The translations under genes and the position numbers were made by a program. From Erwinia endophytica (GTDB lineage: Bacteria > Pseudomonadota > Gammaproteobacteria > Enterobacterales > Enterobacteriaceae), in NCBI RefSeq assembly GCF_009295515.1, contig NZ_RQVV01000057.1, positions 186,001 to 250,000 on the forward strand: a stretch of 64,000 nt of DNA. Reading direction: 5' to 3'. The notes under the pieces were generated by a model, which had not been told where the DNA came from, did not search any database, and worked only from the letters and a program-made list of their open reading frames with translations. Of this stretch, positions 18,955-28,200 are shown piece by piece (position 1 is the first letter of the stretch; each line of letters starts with the position of its first letter).

Positions 18955-20640
18955 TTAAAAATTAGCCGGGGAAAGGGATTCCGCTATCGGGCCTAAGGCG
19001 AGGGCGGGGATAAAGGTCAGGGCGCCAACCAGTAGCACCGTCCCCATCAGCAGACTTATAAACAGCGGCCCGTGAGTCGGCAGCGTACCGTTACCGACAG
19101 GCTGCGATTTTTTCGTCACCAGCGATCCGGCAATCGCCATTACCGGCACCATGACCGCGAACCGGCCAAGCCACATGCATACGGCAAGCAGCACATTCCA
19201 GAAGGGGGTGTTAGCGCTGAGGCCCGCAAAAGCGCTGCCGTTGTTGTTGGCGGCGGAGGAGACGGCATACAGCACTTCGCTGAAACCGTGAATGCCAGGG
19301 TTGAGCATTCCGCTACGCCCCGCTGTCGTCATCATCGCCAGAGCGGAACCGGATAATACCAACACCGGTGTGACCAGAATCGCCAGCGCTGTCATCTTCA
19401 TTTCCGCGACGTCGATTTTTTTACCGAGGTATTCCGGCGTGCGGCCAATCATCAATCCGGCAACAAATACCGCCAGCAGCACGAACAGCAACATACCGTA
19501 CAACCCGGATCCCACCCCGCCGAATATCACCTCGCCAATCTGCATCAGCCACATGGGGACCATGCCGCCTGTGGCGGTAAAGGAGTCGAGCATGGTGTTT
19601 ACCGCCCCACAGGATGCGGCCGTGGTGATGACCGCAAACAGGCTGCTGACGAGGATGCCGAAGCGGCTCTCTTTTCCTTCCATATTGCTATTACTGTCCG
19701 CGCCGAGTTGGGTGAAATGCGGGTTGCCTTGCAGTTCGGCCCACATCACCACCAGTACACAGATGACGAAAATTACCGACATCACCCACAGCAGCGCACG
19801 GCCCTGTCGACGGTCTCCCACCACTTTGCCAAACGCAATACACAGCGCTGTTGGGATCAGGAAAATGGCCAACATTTGCACCACGTTAGTTAATGCTGTG
19901 GGGTTCTCAAATGGATGGGCTGAGTTTGCATTAAAGAAACCACCGCCGTTGCTGCCCAGCATTTTGATCGCCTCCTGCGAGGCGACGGGCCCCATAGGTA
20001 ATAGCTGTGAAACGCCTTCCAGTGTGGTGAATGGCTGCCAGGCAGCAACGTTTTGCACGGTTCCCTGGCTGATAAAGAACAGCGCAATAATCAATGAAAG
20101 GGGCAACAAGACATACAGTGTAATGCGAGTTAAATCTGTCCATGCATTGCCCAGTGTCGTAGTGGAATGACGGGCAAAACTACGGATCAGCACGAATGCC
20201 ACGGCAATGCCAGTCGCGGCGGAAGCGAAGTTTTGTACCGTCAGTCCGACCATCTGGCTGAAATAGCTCATCGTGGTTTCCCCGCTATAAGCTTGCCAGT
20301 CAGTGTTGGTAACGAAACTCACGGCGGTGTTAAGCGCCAGATCCCATGAAAGCCCTGGCAGGTGCTGTGGATTGAAAGGCAAGTATCCCTGCAGCATCAG
20401 TATGGTAAACAGCATGATGAAGCCAAAAATGTTAAACACCAGCAGGGCCGTCAGGTAGTGCTTCCAATCCATATCATCATTTTGGTTGCCAATCAGACGC
20501 CATAAAATGTTTTCCTGACGCCCGATGACTGGCAGGGGCGGGCCTGCGATCAGCCGTGCTAACACGCTCCCCAACGGTTGTGCGAGAAGTAACAACAGCA
20601 GCATGAAACTGGCTATCAACAAACATGCGGATACGACCAT
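18955..20640 (-). CDS. kdpA: Potassium-transporting ATPase, potassium-binding subunit A
   Basis: 561 residues, inner-membrane channel-like subunit with four pore motifs; clear ones are [43 protein letters not shown] and [17 protein letters not shown]. It selects and carries potassium in the KdpFABC pump. ATG 20640 overlaps the kdpF stop (TAATG), and GGAGACG serves as ribosome site. C-terminal tail is four residues longer than in E. coli; otherwise typical. Confidence 0.98.
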   Translation of the reverse strand: MVVSACLLIASFMLLLLLLAQPLGSVLARLIAGPPLPVIGRQENILWRLIGNQNDDMDWKHYLTALLVFNIFGFIMLFTILMLQGYLPFNPQHLPGLSWDLALNTAVSFVTNTDWQAYSGETTMSYFSQMVGLTVQNFASAATGIAVAFVLIRSFARHSTTTLGNAWTDLTRITLYVLLPLSLIIALFFISQGTVQNVAAWQPFTTLEGVSQLLPMGPVASQEAIKMLGSNGGGFFNANSAHPFENPTALTNVVQMLAIFLIPTALCIAFGKVVGDRRQGRALLWVMSVIFVICVLVVMWAELQGNPHFTQLGADSNSNMEGKESRFGILVSSLFAVITTAASCGAVNTMLDSFTATGGMVPMWLMQIGEVIFGGVGSGLYGMLLFVLLAVFVAGLMIGRTPEYLGKKIDVAEMKMTALAILVTPVLVLSGSALAMMTTAGRSGMLNPGIHGFSEVLYAVSSAANNNGSAFAGLSANTPFWNVLLAVCMWLGRFAVMVPVMAIAGSLVTKKSQPVGNGTLPTHGPLFISLLMGTVLLVGALTFIPALALGPIAESLSPANF

Positions 20641-20729
20641 TAAAACGTCTCCGCATTAATCAAGGCATAAATTAAATAACCTAACAGCACTAATACCAAC
20701 GTTATGCCGATGAGTACGCCTGTATTCAT
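20640..20729 (-). CDS. kdpF: Small membrane subunit KdpF of the potassium pump
   Basis: A 29-residue single-helix peptide, [20 protein letters not shown] followed by YALINAETF, matching E. coli KdpF in length and pattern (GYLVYALINAE). It stabilises the KdpABC complex in the inner membrane. A strong ribosome site (GGAGGTGG) is 3-10 bases upstream of the ATG. Its stop codon shares an A with the kdpA start. Too short for most gene finders. Confidence 0.96.
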   Translation of the reverse strand: MNTGVLIGITLVLVLLGYLIYALINAETF

Positions 20730-20809
20730 AATCCACCTCCACAGTGTGTTTAGCCTGTGGCAGGAGAATAGGATTCAGGGTGAAAAGATGTCGTAAAAGT
20801 CCGGGGGCA

Positions 20810-20832
20810 GGGTGTAAAAAAAGTATAAAAAT
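20810..20832 (-). promoter_or_regulatory. KdpE operator upstream of kdpFABC
   Basis: Read on the minus strand this is ATTTTTATACTTTTTTTACA followed by CCC, matching the KdpE-binding site of E. coli kdp (a T-rich run between ATAC and ACACCC). It lies 81 bases from the kdpF start, the expected activator position. Its conservation argues that KdpE control remains in use. Confidence 0.85.
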
Positions 20833-21037
20833 GAAATATTGTGCCAGAGTCAGAGAAGCATGCCGGATAGTCGATCATGGTCGCCGATTGCTGAGAAGTA
20901 TCTATCCGGAGATGGCGTTTGTCAGTTGTAACTCATGGAGCCTGGTGAAAGGTATCACCACCCCGACGGAAGAAAAAGCGGGGCTGAAAGAGGATTTACT
21001 GGTCAATGCCCGTCGCCGGGTTCTGAAAGGCGAATAA
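20831..21037 (+). CDS. Doubtful small ORF divergent from kdpF
   Basis: A 68-codon frame starting inside the KdpE operator. In E. coli the small gene ybfA diverges from kdpF at this spot, but this translation (MKYCARVREACRIVDHGRRL...) does not resemble YbfA. The second half (TPTEEKAGLKEDLLVNARRR) has enterobacterial codon use, the first half does not. No ribosome site precedes the ATG. It may be a remnant of a gene rather than a live one; I do not recognise it. Confidence 0.25.
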   Translation: MKYCARVREACRIVDHGRRLLRSIYPEMAFVSCNSWSLVKGITTPTEEKAGLKEDLLVNARRRVLKGE

Positions 21038-21062
21038 AAACGGGCGACCCTGAGGTCACCCG
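21036..21062 (-). terminator. Terminator of the speED operon
   Basis: Arms 21041-21049 and 21054-21062 pair (nine positions, one mismatch) around a four-base loop; on the minus strand the hairpin is followed by TTTTTATT. It lies 24 bases beyond the speD stop. Confidence 0.8.
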
Positions 21063-21085
21063 CGCTTCCTGTCTGTCTTCGCGTC

Positions 21086-21895
21086 TTACAATGTTTTCAA
21101 CCCGACGGACGGAATATTGCGTCCGTAGTAAATTTCACGCATCTCTTTCCAGAGCAGATCGGTAATGCGTTTGTGTTCCTGCGGACTCAAATCTTCAGGT
21201 CGGGTGTTGAACAGATAGTGTTTCAGATCAAACTCTTTCAGCAGCATCTTGGTATGAAAGATGTTCTCCTGATAGACATTGACATCCATCATGTCGTACA
21301 TCGATTTCATGCTTTCGGACATAAAGTTCTGGATCGAATTGATCTGATGATCGATGTAGTGTTTCACCCCGTTGACATCGCGGGTAAAGCCGCGCACGCG
21401 ATAGTCAATGGTGACAATATCGGATTCTAGCTGGTGGATCAGATAGTTCAGCGCCTTCAGTGGGGAGATCACGCCGCAGGTTGATACTTCGATATCCGCA
21501 CGGAAAGTACACAAGCCGCCTTCGGGGTGACTTTCTGGATAGGTATGGACGCAAATATGGCTCTTATCCAGGTGTGCAACGACCGAATTAGGCAGCGGGC
21601 CGGGATGTTCAGAGGTGTCGATATCTTGCGGATCGACCGGTTCTTCGCTGACCAGAATAGTGACGCTGGCCCCTTGTGGTTCATAATCCTGTCGGGCGAT
21701 ATTCAGCACATTAGCGCCGATAATCGAGCAGGTTTCGCTGAGGATCTCCGTCAGGCGGTTAGCATTGTATTGCTCATCAATATACGCAATGTAGCCGTCA
21801 CGCTCCGCTTCGGTGTTCGCGTAACAGATATCGTAGATACAAAAACTCAGGCTTTTCGTCAGATTATTGAAGCCATGTAGTTTAAGCTTTTGCAA
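21086..21895 (-). CDS. speD: S-adenosylmethionine decarboxylase proenzyme
   Basis: 269 residues; pyruvoyl enzyme that makes decarboxylated SAM, the aminopropyl donor for spermidine synthesis. The self-cleavage site is KSHICVH with Ser112, which becomes the pyruvoyl group. The start is TTG at 21895 ([18 protein letters not shown]), with AAGGGGG upstream; the next in-frame ATG would remove conserved N-terminal sequence. Five residues longer than the E. coli protein at the C-terminus. Co-transcribed with speE, 27 bases behind it. Confidence 0.97.
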   Translation of the reverse strand: MQKLKLHGFNNLTKSLSFCIYDICYANTEAERDGYIAYIDEQYNANRLTEILSETCSIIGANVLNIARQDYEPQGASVTILVSEEPVDPQDIDTSEHPGPLPNSVVAHLDKSHICVHTYPESHPEGGLCTFRADIEVSTCGVISPLKALNYLIHQLESDIVTIDYRVRGFTRDVNGVKHYIDHQINSIQNFMSESMKSMYDMMDVNVYQENIFHTKMLLKEFDLKHYLFNTRPEDLSPQEHKRITDLLWKEMREIYYGRNIPSVGLKTL

Positions 21896-21922
21896 TTTCG
21901 TTCACCCCCTTAAGATGCCTGG

Positions 21923-22780
21923 TCAGTCGGCCAGCGCATTCAACAGATATTGCGGCAGGGCAAAGCTGCCAGTATGGATTGCCGGATTATAGTAACGACA
22001 CGTCAAACCTGCGGCGTCAAAACGAGCCTGTAATGTGGCGCGATCCAGCTGACGCAGCGCCGGATTATCACTGGCCCAGGCAAAGGTCATAATGCCGCCA
22101 TAATAGGTTGGGATCGCCGCCTGATAGAAGCTGACGTCGCCAAAATAATGGCTTAATTTACGATGGCTGTTTACCGCTTCATCCTGTTGCAGGAAGCACA
22201 CGCCATTCTGTGCCACAAAAATGCCATTTTCATTGAGGCAGCGACGGCAACCGGCATAAAATTCCGACGTAAACAGACTTTCGCCGGGACCGATGGGATC
22301 GGTACAGTCAGAGATAATCACGTCAAATTTGTCGTTACACTGGCGGACAAAGTTCACGCCATCATCAATTACCAAATTGAAACGTGGATCTTCATAGGCT
22401 CCCGCGCTGTGGTTCGGCAGAAATTGCTGGCAGAATGTCACCACGCCGGCATCGATTTCCACCATGGTTATCTGTTCAATATTCTTATGGCGGCTGACTT
22501 CACGCAGCATGGCGCCATCACCGCCCCCGATAATCAGCACGCGCTTAGCCGCACCATGAGCCAGCAACGGAACGTGCGTCATCATCTCATGATAGATAAA
22601 CTCATCGCGTTCGGTCGTTTGCACTACGCCGTCCAGCGCCATGACGCGACCTAACGCGGCATTTTCAAAAATGATCAGGTCCTGGTGTTCGGTCTGCTCA
22701 CGGTACAGTACCTTGTCGACAGAAAAATACTGTCCGAAACCGGCATGAAGCGTTTCATACCACATTTCATTTTCGGCCAT
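21923..22780 (-). CDS. speE: Spermidine synthase
   Basis: 285 residues (E. coli 288). Aminopropyltransferase that converts putrescine plus decarboxylated SAM to spermidine in the cytosol. Rossmann motif [12 protein letters not shown], acidic VEID, and the substrate-binding [13 protein letters not shown] are all present, as is the gate residue pattern [14 protein letters not shown] 22780 has AGGAG at about 10 bases and matches [12 protein letters not shown] of the family. Upstream gene of the speED operon. Confidence 0.97.
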   Translation of the reverse strand: MAENEMWYETLHAGFGQYFSVDKVLYREQTEHQDLIIFENAALGRVMALDGVVQTTERDEFIYHEMMTHVPLLAHGAAKRVLIIGGGDGAMLREVSRHKNIEQITMVEIDAGVVTFCQQFLPNHSAGAYEDPRFNLVIDDGVNFVRQCNDKFDVIISDCTDPIGPGESLFTSEFYAGCRRCLNENGIFVAQNGVCFLQQDEAVNSHRKLSHYFGDVSFYQAAIPTYYGGIMTFAWASDNPALRQLDRATLQARFDAAGLTCRYYNPAIHTGSFALPQYLLNALAD

Positions 22781-22840
22781 GATTAGAGTTCTCCTGGTCA
22801 AAACAGCCACGAAAAATGGGCGCGGTATAATAGCTAACAA

Positions 22841-22860
22841 TGACCGTGGTTGCACGGTCA
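22841..22860. promoter_or_regulatory. Perfect 8+4+8 palindrome upstream of speE
   Basis: TGACCGTG, four bases, CACGGTCA. It lies 61 bases before the speE start and just upstream of a TATTAT-like -10 on the minus strand, so it could be an operator. It could also be the yacC terminator, since yacC ends at 22894 on the same strand and a TTGTT follows the hairpin. Confidence 0.5.
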
Positions 22861-22893
22861 AATTATCAGCAGGAAAGGACGTTTGAAGCAGGA

Positions 22894-23241
22894 TTATTTC
22901 ACGTAAGCCAACAGACTCAGAGAGTCGCGAGCCAGTGATTTGCATTTTGCATCGTTCGGGAGGGCGATGCCGCTGAGATCCTTATAGCTGTCTTCTCCCA
23001 GCGCCTTCATGTTGTAACTGCTGTAGTTGCTCAGATCCCAGCGATTTTGTTGGGCAAAAAAGATCAGTGCCCGGCGGATCTGGTTGTCGGGTAAGCTCTG
23101 ATAGCCGCAGTCATTTTTGAGATAGACAAACACCGCGGTCAAATCTGCCAGATCCTCCGCTTCCGATTCGCTAAGCGCAAAACTTGTCGATGAGAAGCTA
23201 AACAGGCCCAGTACAACCAGGGCCTTGATGCTTTTCTTCAT
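22894..23241 (-). CDS. yacC: Periplasmic protein YacC (PulS/OutS-like)
   Basis: 115 residues, the E. coli YacC length. Signal peptide [22 protein letters not shown] is followed by a mature part beginning [26 protein letters not shown]. Two cysteines (in NDCGYQ and DAKCKS) could form a disulfide, as in the pilotin-like PulS/OutS fold. ATG 23241 has GAGGG about six bases upstream. No secretion operon is near, and its role is unknown. Confidence 0.93.
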   Translation of the reverse strand: MKKSIKALVVLGLFSFSSTSFALSESEAEDLADLTAVFVYLKNDCGYQSLPDNQIRRALIFFAQQNRWDLSNYSSYNMKALGEDSYKDLSGIALPNDAKCKSLARDSLSLLAYVK

Positions 23242-23422
23242 AATTACCCTCAACCAATTGCAATAACCTGACGTTAACACAGTTAGCGTCAGCCTACAGA
23301 CAATTTTGCCAGGAAAATCCCCCCTGACGACGATTTTTTCGCGTGGTACGTGCAATGTGACATGGAAAGTTGACTGTCTTAAAAGGAGGGAGGGCGACAG
23401 CAGGTAATGTGGGGGAATTTAC

Positions 23423-23453
23423 TTGACTTCCCCTCAAGGGCAAGGTTTATGCT
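23423..23453 (+). promoter_or_regulatory. CueR-type promoter of cueO
   Basis: TTGACT (23423-23428) and TATGCT (23448-23453) are separated by 19 bases, the over-long spacer typical of MerR-family activators. The spacer holds the dyad CCCCTCAAGGGCAAGG that CueR recognises in enterobacterial copA and cueO promoters. Predicts copper- and silver-induced transcription. Confidence 0.85.
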
Positions 23454-23489
23454 GCGGACTGCAAATGATTGCAGGTTAAGGAAAGGCTG

Positions 23490-25118
23490 ATGCAACGTCG
23501 TGATTTTATTAAATTGAGTGCCGCGATGGGCGCAGCCAGCGCGCTGCCATTATGGAGTCGTTCGCTGATGGCGGAACAGGTACGCCCGGAGCTCCCTGTT
23601 CCGGCGTTATTGACGGCGGACCCGCGTGGGATGATCAATATTGCCGTGCAGCAGGGACAGACGCAATGGCGAGGGAAATCTGTTACCACCTGGGGTTATA
23701 ACGGCAATCTGCTGGGGCCGGCTATTCAACTGGACCGCGGCAGACCGGTGACGATGAATGTGCATAACAAACTGCCGGAAGCGACCACGGTTCACTGGCA
23801 CGGTCTTGCTCTACCCGGTGAGGCAGACGGGGGACCGCAGGCGGTGATTGCCCCTGGCGCCTTCCGCCGTGTCAGTTTTACGCCTGATCAACCCGGCGCG
23901 ACTTGCTGGTTCCATCCCCACCAGCATGGATGTACCGGTTATCAGGTCGCGCAGGGACTGGCCGGGCTGGTTATCCTGAAAGATGATGTGGGTGAGAAAT
24001 TGCTGTTGCCGAAAGTCTGGGGAGTGGATGATATTCCGGTGATCCTGCAGGATAAACGGCTGAGTGCTGATGGCGGTAAGATTGATTATGCGCTGGATAT
24101 GATGAGCGCGGCGGTGGGATGGTTTGGCAATACCATGCTGACTAACGGGGAGATTTATCCGCTGCAAGCGGTACCCCGAGGCTGGTTACGCTTACGTTTG
24201 CTGAATGGTTGTAATGCGCGATCGCTGAATCTGACCACCAGTGACCAGCGTCCTCTGTACGTGATTGGCAGTGATGGTGGACTGCTGACGGAACCGGTGA
24301 AACTGACCGAATTGTCGATGATGCCGGGCGAACGCTTTGAAGTGTTGGTCAACACTCACGATGGCAAAACCTTTGACCTGCAAACGCTGCCCGTTCGGCA
24401 GGTGGGCATGACGTTGGCGCCGTTTGACCAGCCGCTGCCGCTGCTGACTATTCAGCCATTGCAGATCCTCTCCAGCGGGACTCTGCCTGATAAGCTGGTG
24501 GATATGCCGGCATTGCCCTCGTATGACGGGGTTAAAGAGCGTTGGTTGCAACTGATGATGGATATAGAACTTGACCGTCGTGGGATGCAGGCGTTGATGG
24601 ACAAATATGGCCGCTCAGCGCTGGCGGGGATGCGCAGTGAGATTCATGGCACTGACGGCGATACCTCATCGGCTACTGGCAAAAAAATGGCTCAGAACAC
24701 GATGTCCGGGATGGATAATGGTTCCATGCCCGGCATGGAGCACACCCCTCTCGCTCAGAAACCTGATGATTTCCATAATATTAATAAAATCAATGGGGTC
24801 GCCTTTGATATGAATACCCCTTTGTTCGACGTGAAACAAGGTGCGCTTGAGAAGTGGACGATTTCTGGTGAAGGTGACGACATGTTGCATCCGTTCCATA
24901 TTCACGGCGCGCAGTTTCGTATTCTTTCCGAAAATGGTAAACCGCCCGTCGCCCATCGCTGTGGCTGGAAAGACATGGTGTGTGTTGAAGGAGGGCGCAG
25001 TGAGGTGCTGGTTCGTTTTAATCATCTTGCATCCAAAGACCAGGCCTATATGGCTCACTGCCATCTGCTGGAACATGAGGATACCGGAATGATGCTGGGG
25101 TTCACGGTGAGCGCCTGA
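23490..25118 (+). CDS. cueO: Multicopper oxidase CueO
   Basis: 542-residue periplasmic cuprous oxidase that protects against copper. A Tat signal ([17 protein letters not shown]) is present; three cupredoxin domains follow. Copper ligands: HWHG, HPHQHG, HPFHIHG and the C-terminal [13 protein letters not shown]. The Met-rich segment over the T1 site is near residues 400-420 ([14 protein letters not shown]). About 25 residues longer than the E. coli protein, mostly between domains 2 and 3. The ATG at 23490 places the twin-arginine motif at residues 3-4; an upstream in-frame codon at 23469 would lengthen the n-region. Controlled by the CueR-type promoter upstream. Confidence 0.96.
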   Translation: MQRRDFIKLSAAMGAASALPLWSRSLMAEQVRPELPVPALLTADPRGMINIAVQQGQTQWRGKSVTTWGYNGNLLGPAIQLDRGRPVTMNVHNKLPEATTVHWHGLALPGEADGGPQAVIAPGAFRRVSFTPDQPGATCWFHPHQHGCTGYQVAQGLAGLVILKDDVGEKLLLPKVWGVDDIPVILQDKRLSADGGKIDYALDMMSAAVGWFGNTMLTNGEIYPLQAVPRGWLRLRLLNGCNARSLNLTTSDQRPLYVIGSDGGLLTEPVKLTELSMMPGERFEVLVNTHDGKTFDLQTLPVRQVGMTLAPFDQPLPLLTIQPLQILSSGTLPDKLVDMPALPSYDGVKERWLQLMMDIELDRRGMQALMDKYGRSALAGMRSEIHGTDGDTSSATGKKMAQNTMSGMDNGSMPGMEHTPLAQKPDDFHNINKINGVAFDMNTPLFDVKQGALEKWTISGEGDDMLHPFHIHGAQFRILSENGKPPVAHRCGWKDMVCVEGGRSEVLVRFNHLASKDQAYMAHCHLLEHEDTGMMLGFTVSA

Positions 25119-25125
25119 AGGGAAA

Positions 25126-25141
25126 AGGCCCTTGCGGGCCT
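25126..25141 (-). terminator. Terminator between cueO and the autotransporter gene
   Basis: AGGCCC/GGGCCT stem with a four-base loop. On the minus strand it is followed by TTTCCC, so it best serves the autotransporter gene. A second hairpin (25155-25161 with 25172-25178, GGGGAAT/ATTCCCC) lies beside it and may serve cueO. Confidence 0.55.
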
Positions 25142-25216
25142 CGGAGTAAGGTAAGGGGAATGGCGGCGGCGATTCCCCGTTATGCTTATTGTCACCCCGG
25201 CAGAACATCACCGGGA

Positions 25217-28200
25217 TTAGAAATGCCAGGTCAGCCCGGCCACCCCACTGTAGTCGGTATGGAATGTGCCGCCAAAACTGGTTTTCACTTTGGCATTCAC
25301 TGACCAGTTGTCACTGATTTTACCTTCAATACCCAGTTGGGCTCGATAGCGGTTATCCGATAAGGCACTGAAGGTCCGGTGTGAATGGCTGTCCGCCAGC
25401 GTCAGTTCCGATCCAGATCGCCCCGGCGAGTACTGATATTCGATCCCTGCTGTGAGCATCACATTTGGGTTACGGCTCCAGAATGCCTGTTTCTTCACTT
25501 CCAAACCGGCGATGGCTGCATAAGGCGTGCTGGAACTGAGCGCGATTTTCGCCTCTTCACTCTGTACGGAATAACCGGAGAGGTAGCCGCCGCTGATACC
25601 GACATAAGGTGAAAGGGTGAGTGTTTTGTCACTGTTGGTAAATGCATATCCGCTTTTGACGCTGCCGGCCACGATATGAGTATTGGGACTCGCGCCATGG
25701 ATAGCGAGCAGCGGGTCGAAACTGAATTCCTGATTCAGATGCATATAGCGACTGGCGGCATCGACGAACCAGCCTGTTGGCGATGACCATGAATAGTCGA
25801 CGCCAATGGTGGTCATGCGGTGCGTTGCCTGACCAGGGCCTTTGGTTTTCCCCTGGGTATGGCTGGCGTTGAAACCAAACATCTGTTGGTCGCGGACGGT
25901 ATCCCAGCCCAGACTCAACGTCTGTTGGGTGACGTCAAAGCCTTTATATCCACCTTTGTTTTGCTCAATGGTTACCCACTGGCCACTTTTCTCCGGCTGG
26001 TGACGCAACAACGACGCACGACTATTCAACTGGCTGAGCGCTTCGCTGAAGATATACTGGCGTGATGCCATCAGCGCGCGAGTATTGCGGATAAGCGGTT
26101 TATTATCCTGAATAGTAAACCAGTCATCAGGGGAGAATTCCTGCTGAGTCTGGGAGGTGTCTTCGGTCGTTGATGTTTCATCAGGTGTTTCCTCCGTTTC
26201 AACCGCGGATGCGTCTGCGGCCTTTTCGGGGGTGTCTGGTGTTGCAACCACGGTTGTTTCTTCGATCAGATCAGGGGTGTCCGGTGTTTCAACCACCGGT
26301 TCTGCTTCGTCCGGCTCACTATCAGGAACATCAGGCGTTACTTCAGGCTCGTCAGGAGTGATGTCGGGTACGACCTCCGGTTCTGGCTCGGCATTATGTT
26401 GCAGAACCCATAAAACGCGGTCATTGTTTTCTTCAACCGCATAGTTAGGCGTATAGAGGCTGAATCCCATGGCAATATCCGGCAGGGTGAAATAGTCATG
26501 AGGCGTTCCCGATGGCGCATCAATCATCACCACATCGTCCAGCAGCGTGACCGATTGCGAGGTATCCAGCAGCAGAGAGACATCCAGAATATTGCTGTCG
26601 CCAGTGGCGGAGGTTTTGATGGTCAGCTTATCGCTCTCCGCTGTTTCTGGTTTCACTCCCAGACTCAGCGTCATCGCGGTAGCGTTTAGCGTATCCACTT
26701 CAAGTTGTTTCGCCGACCAACTTCCGGATGGCAACATGGACAGGTGAGAGCCACTGAGTGCATTGAGAGTGGTGATATTGCTGTTGCCGGTCATCGTCCA
26801 GTCAGCGGATGAGTCCAGCGTCACAGAGGTGCTGCCTGTTGAGGTGATACTGCCCTGGTAATCCACTTTACCCAGATACAGGCTGGCGGCGTTGGCCAGA
26901 GAAACATCCCCGGTTACCGCGCTGGATGGCAGCGTTGATTGCTGTTGCTCACTGCGTTCGGGTTGGCTGCAGCTCACCGTATCACTGTAAATTACCGAAT
27001 AGCAGCGCCAGATTTTGTCCGCTTCAGTCGTGCTGTTATTGTAGCCAAACATGAGGTGTGAGGATTCGCCCGCGATAACCTCTGCGGTGACCTGCGCGTA
27101 TTCGCCCACCTGGAATGTTGTATCCTTATTCACCACGATTTGGTTGGCTTTGAAATAAGACGTTGCCCAGTCATCGTCCACAACCACGCCGGCAGCGTGT
27201 GCTGTGGGCTGACCGGACAGAAGAACCAGACCTTGCTCTATATTCAGGTTGCCATTCAGGTTCATGCCGCCCGTTAGCGCCATTTTAGCGTTGGTTCCGC
27301 TGATATCGACATTAACGTCCAGTTTCCCATTGGTTTTGTCACTGTCGGTCTCACCAATAAAGCCGCGGAATACCTGTTGATTCAGTTGTGACAACACCAG
27401 ATCAGCCGCTACCTCTCGATCTGTCCCCAGATATTGCCAGATGTCGGTACTGGTCTGGTTGATTGGATAACCACCATAACTGCTGGTCAGTAACTGAAAA
27501 TATTCAGCCTGCTTTGAGTAGGGGTTGCCGTATTTATAAATGTCACCGATGTTCCCTGTCCCTGAAGATGCCCAGCGATTAAAGGTAACATCTTCATCGC
27601 CATAGCCCGCCAGCGTCAGCGTTGCCGCTTCTTCGCTGTTATGGTTAACCAGCGTTGCACCGCTGTCGGTATGATTGATTTTTTTGAACGAGAGCGCGTT
27701 GCCGTTGAGATCTAACGTGCCTCCCCGATAGCCAAAAAAGATATTATCGGTGCTGACCTGTTGTGCATCCGCCAGGACAACCGTTGGGCGGCCGCTGACC
27801 AGTGTGACGGAGGAGAAGGCTTGTTTCTGCCCTGAAGCATCGGCTTGTTGATCCAATATGACCGTACCGGCCCCGGTATTCAGGCTGCCCTCGTTAATCC
27901 CGGTCGCATTGATATGCAGCGTGCCATCACCGATTTTATGCAGCGCATCATCCGCCAGGCCATTAACCTGCCAGAGTACTTCTTTACCGGCATCGACTTC
28001 CACCCCGCCGCCAACCCAGGTGGCATTGACGCCATCGGCTGATTTCAGTGTGTAGTCGGCAGAAAACTGCAGCTTACCGGCGCCCAAATTGACTGCGTCT
28101 TCCAGCGTTATCACGCCACCATCACCATTGAAGCGCAGATCTTTAGTGGCATCGAGTTCATCGTTGGTCGCATTGGCTGGCGCTAGGCTGTTATATTGTT

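Noticed and set aside
20730-20809. Riboswitch or K+-sensing RNA in the kdp leader
   Set aside because: The leader is short and has no long stem or conserved core; the KdpE operator explains regulation.
24155-25211. Minus-strand frames opposite the second half of cueO
   Set aside because: Shadows of the coding strand; cueO copper ligands and Met-rich segment are intact in the plus frame.
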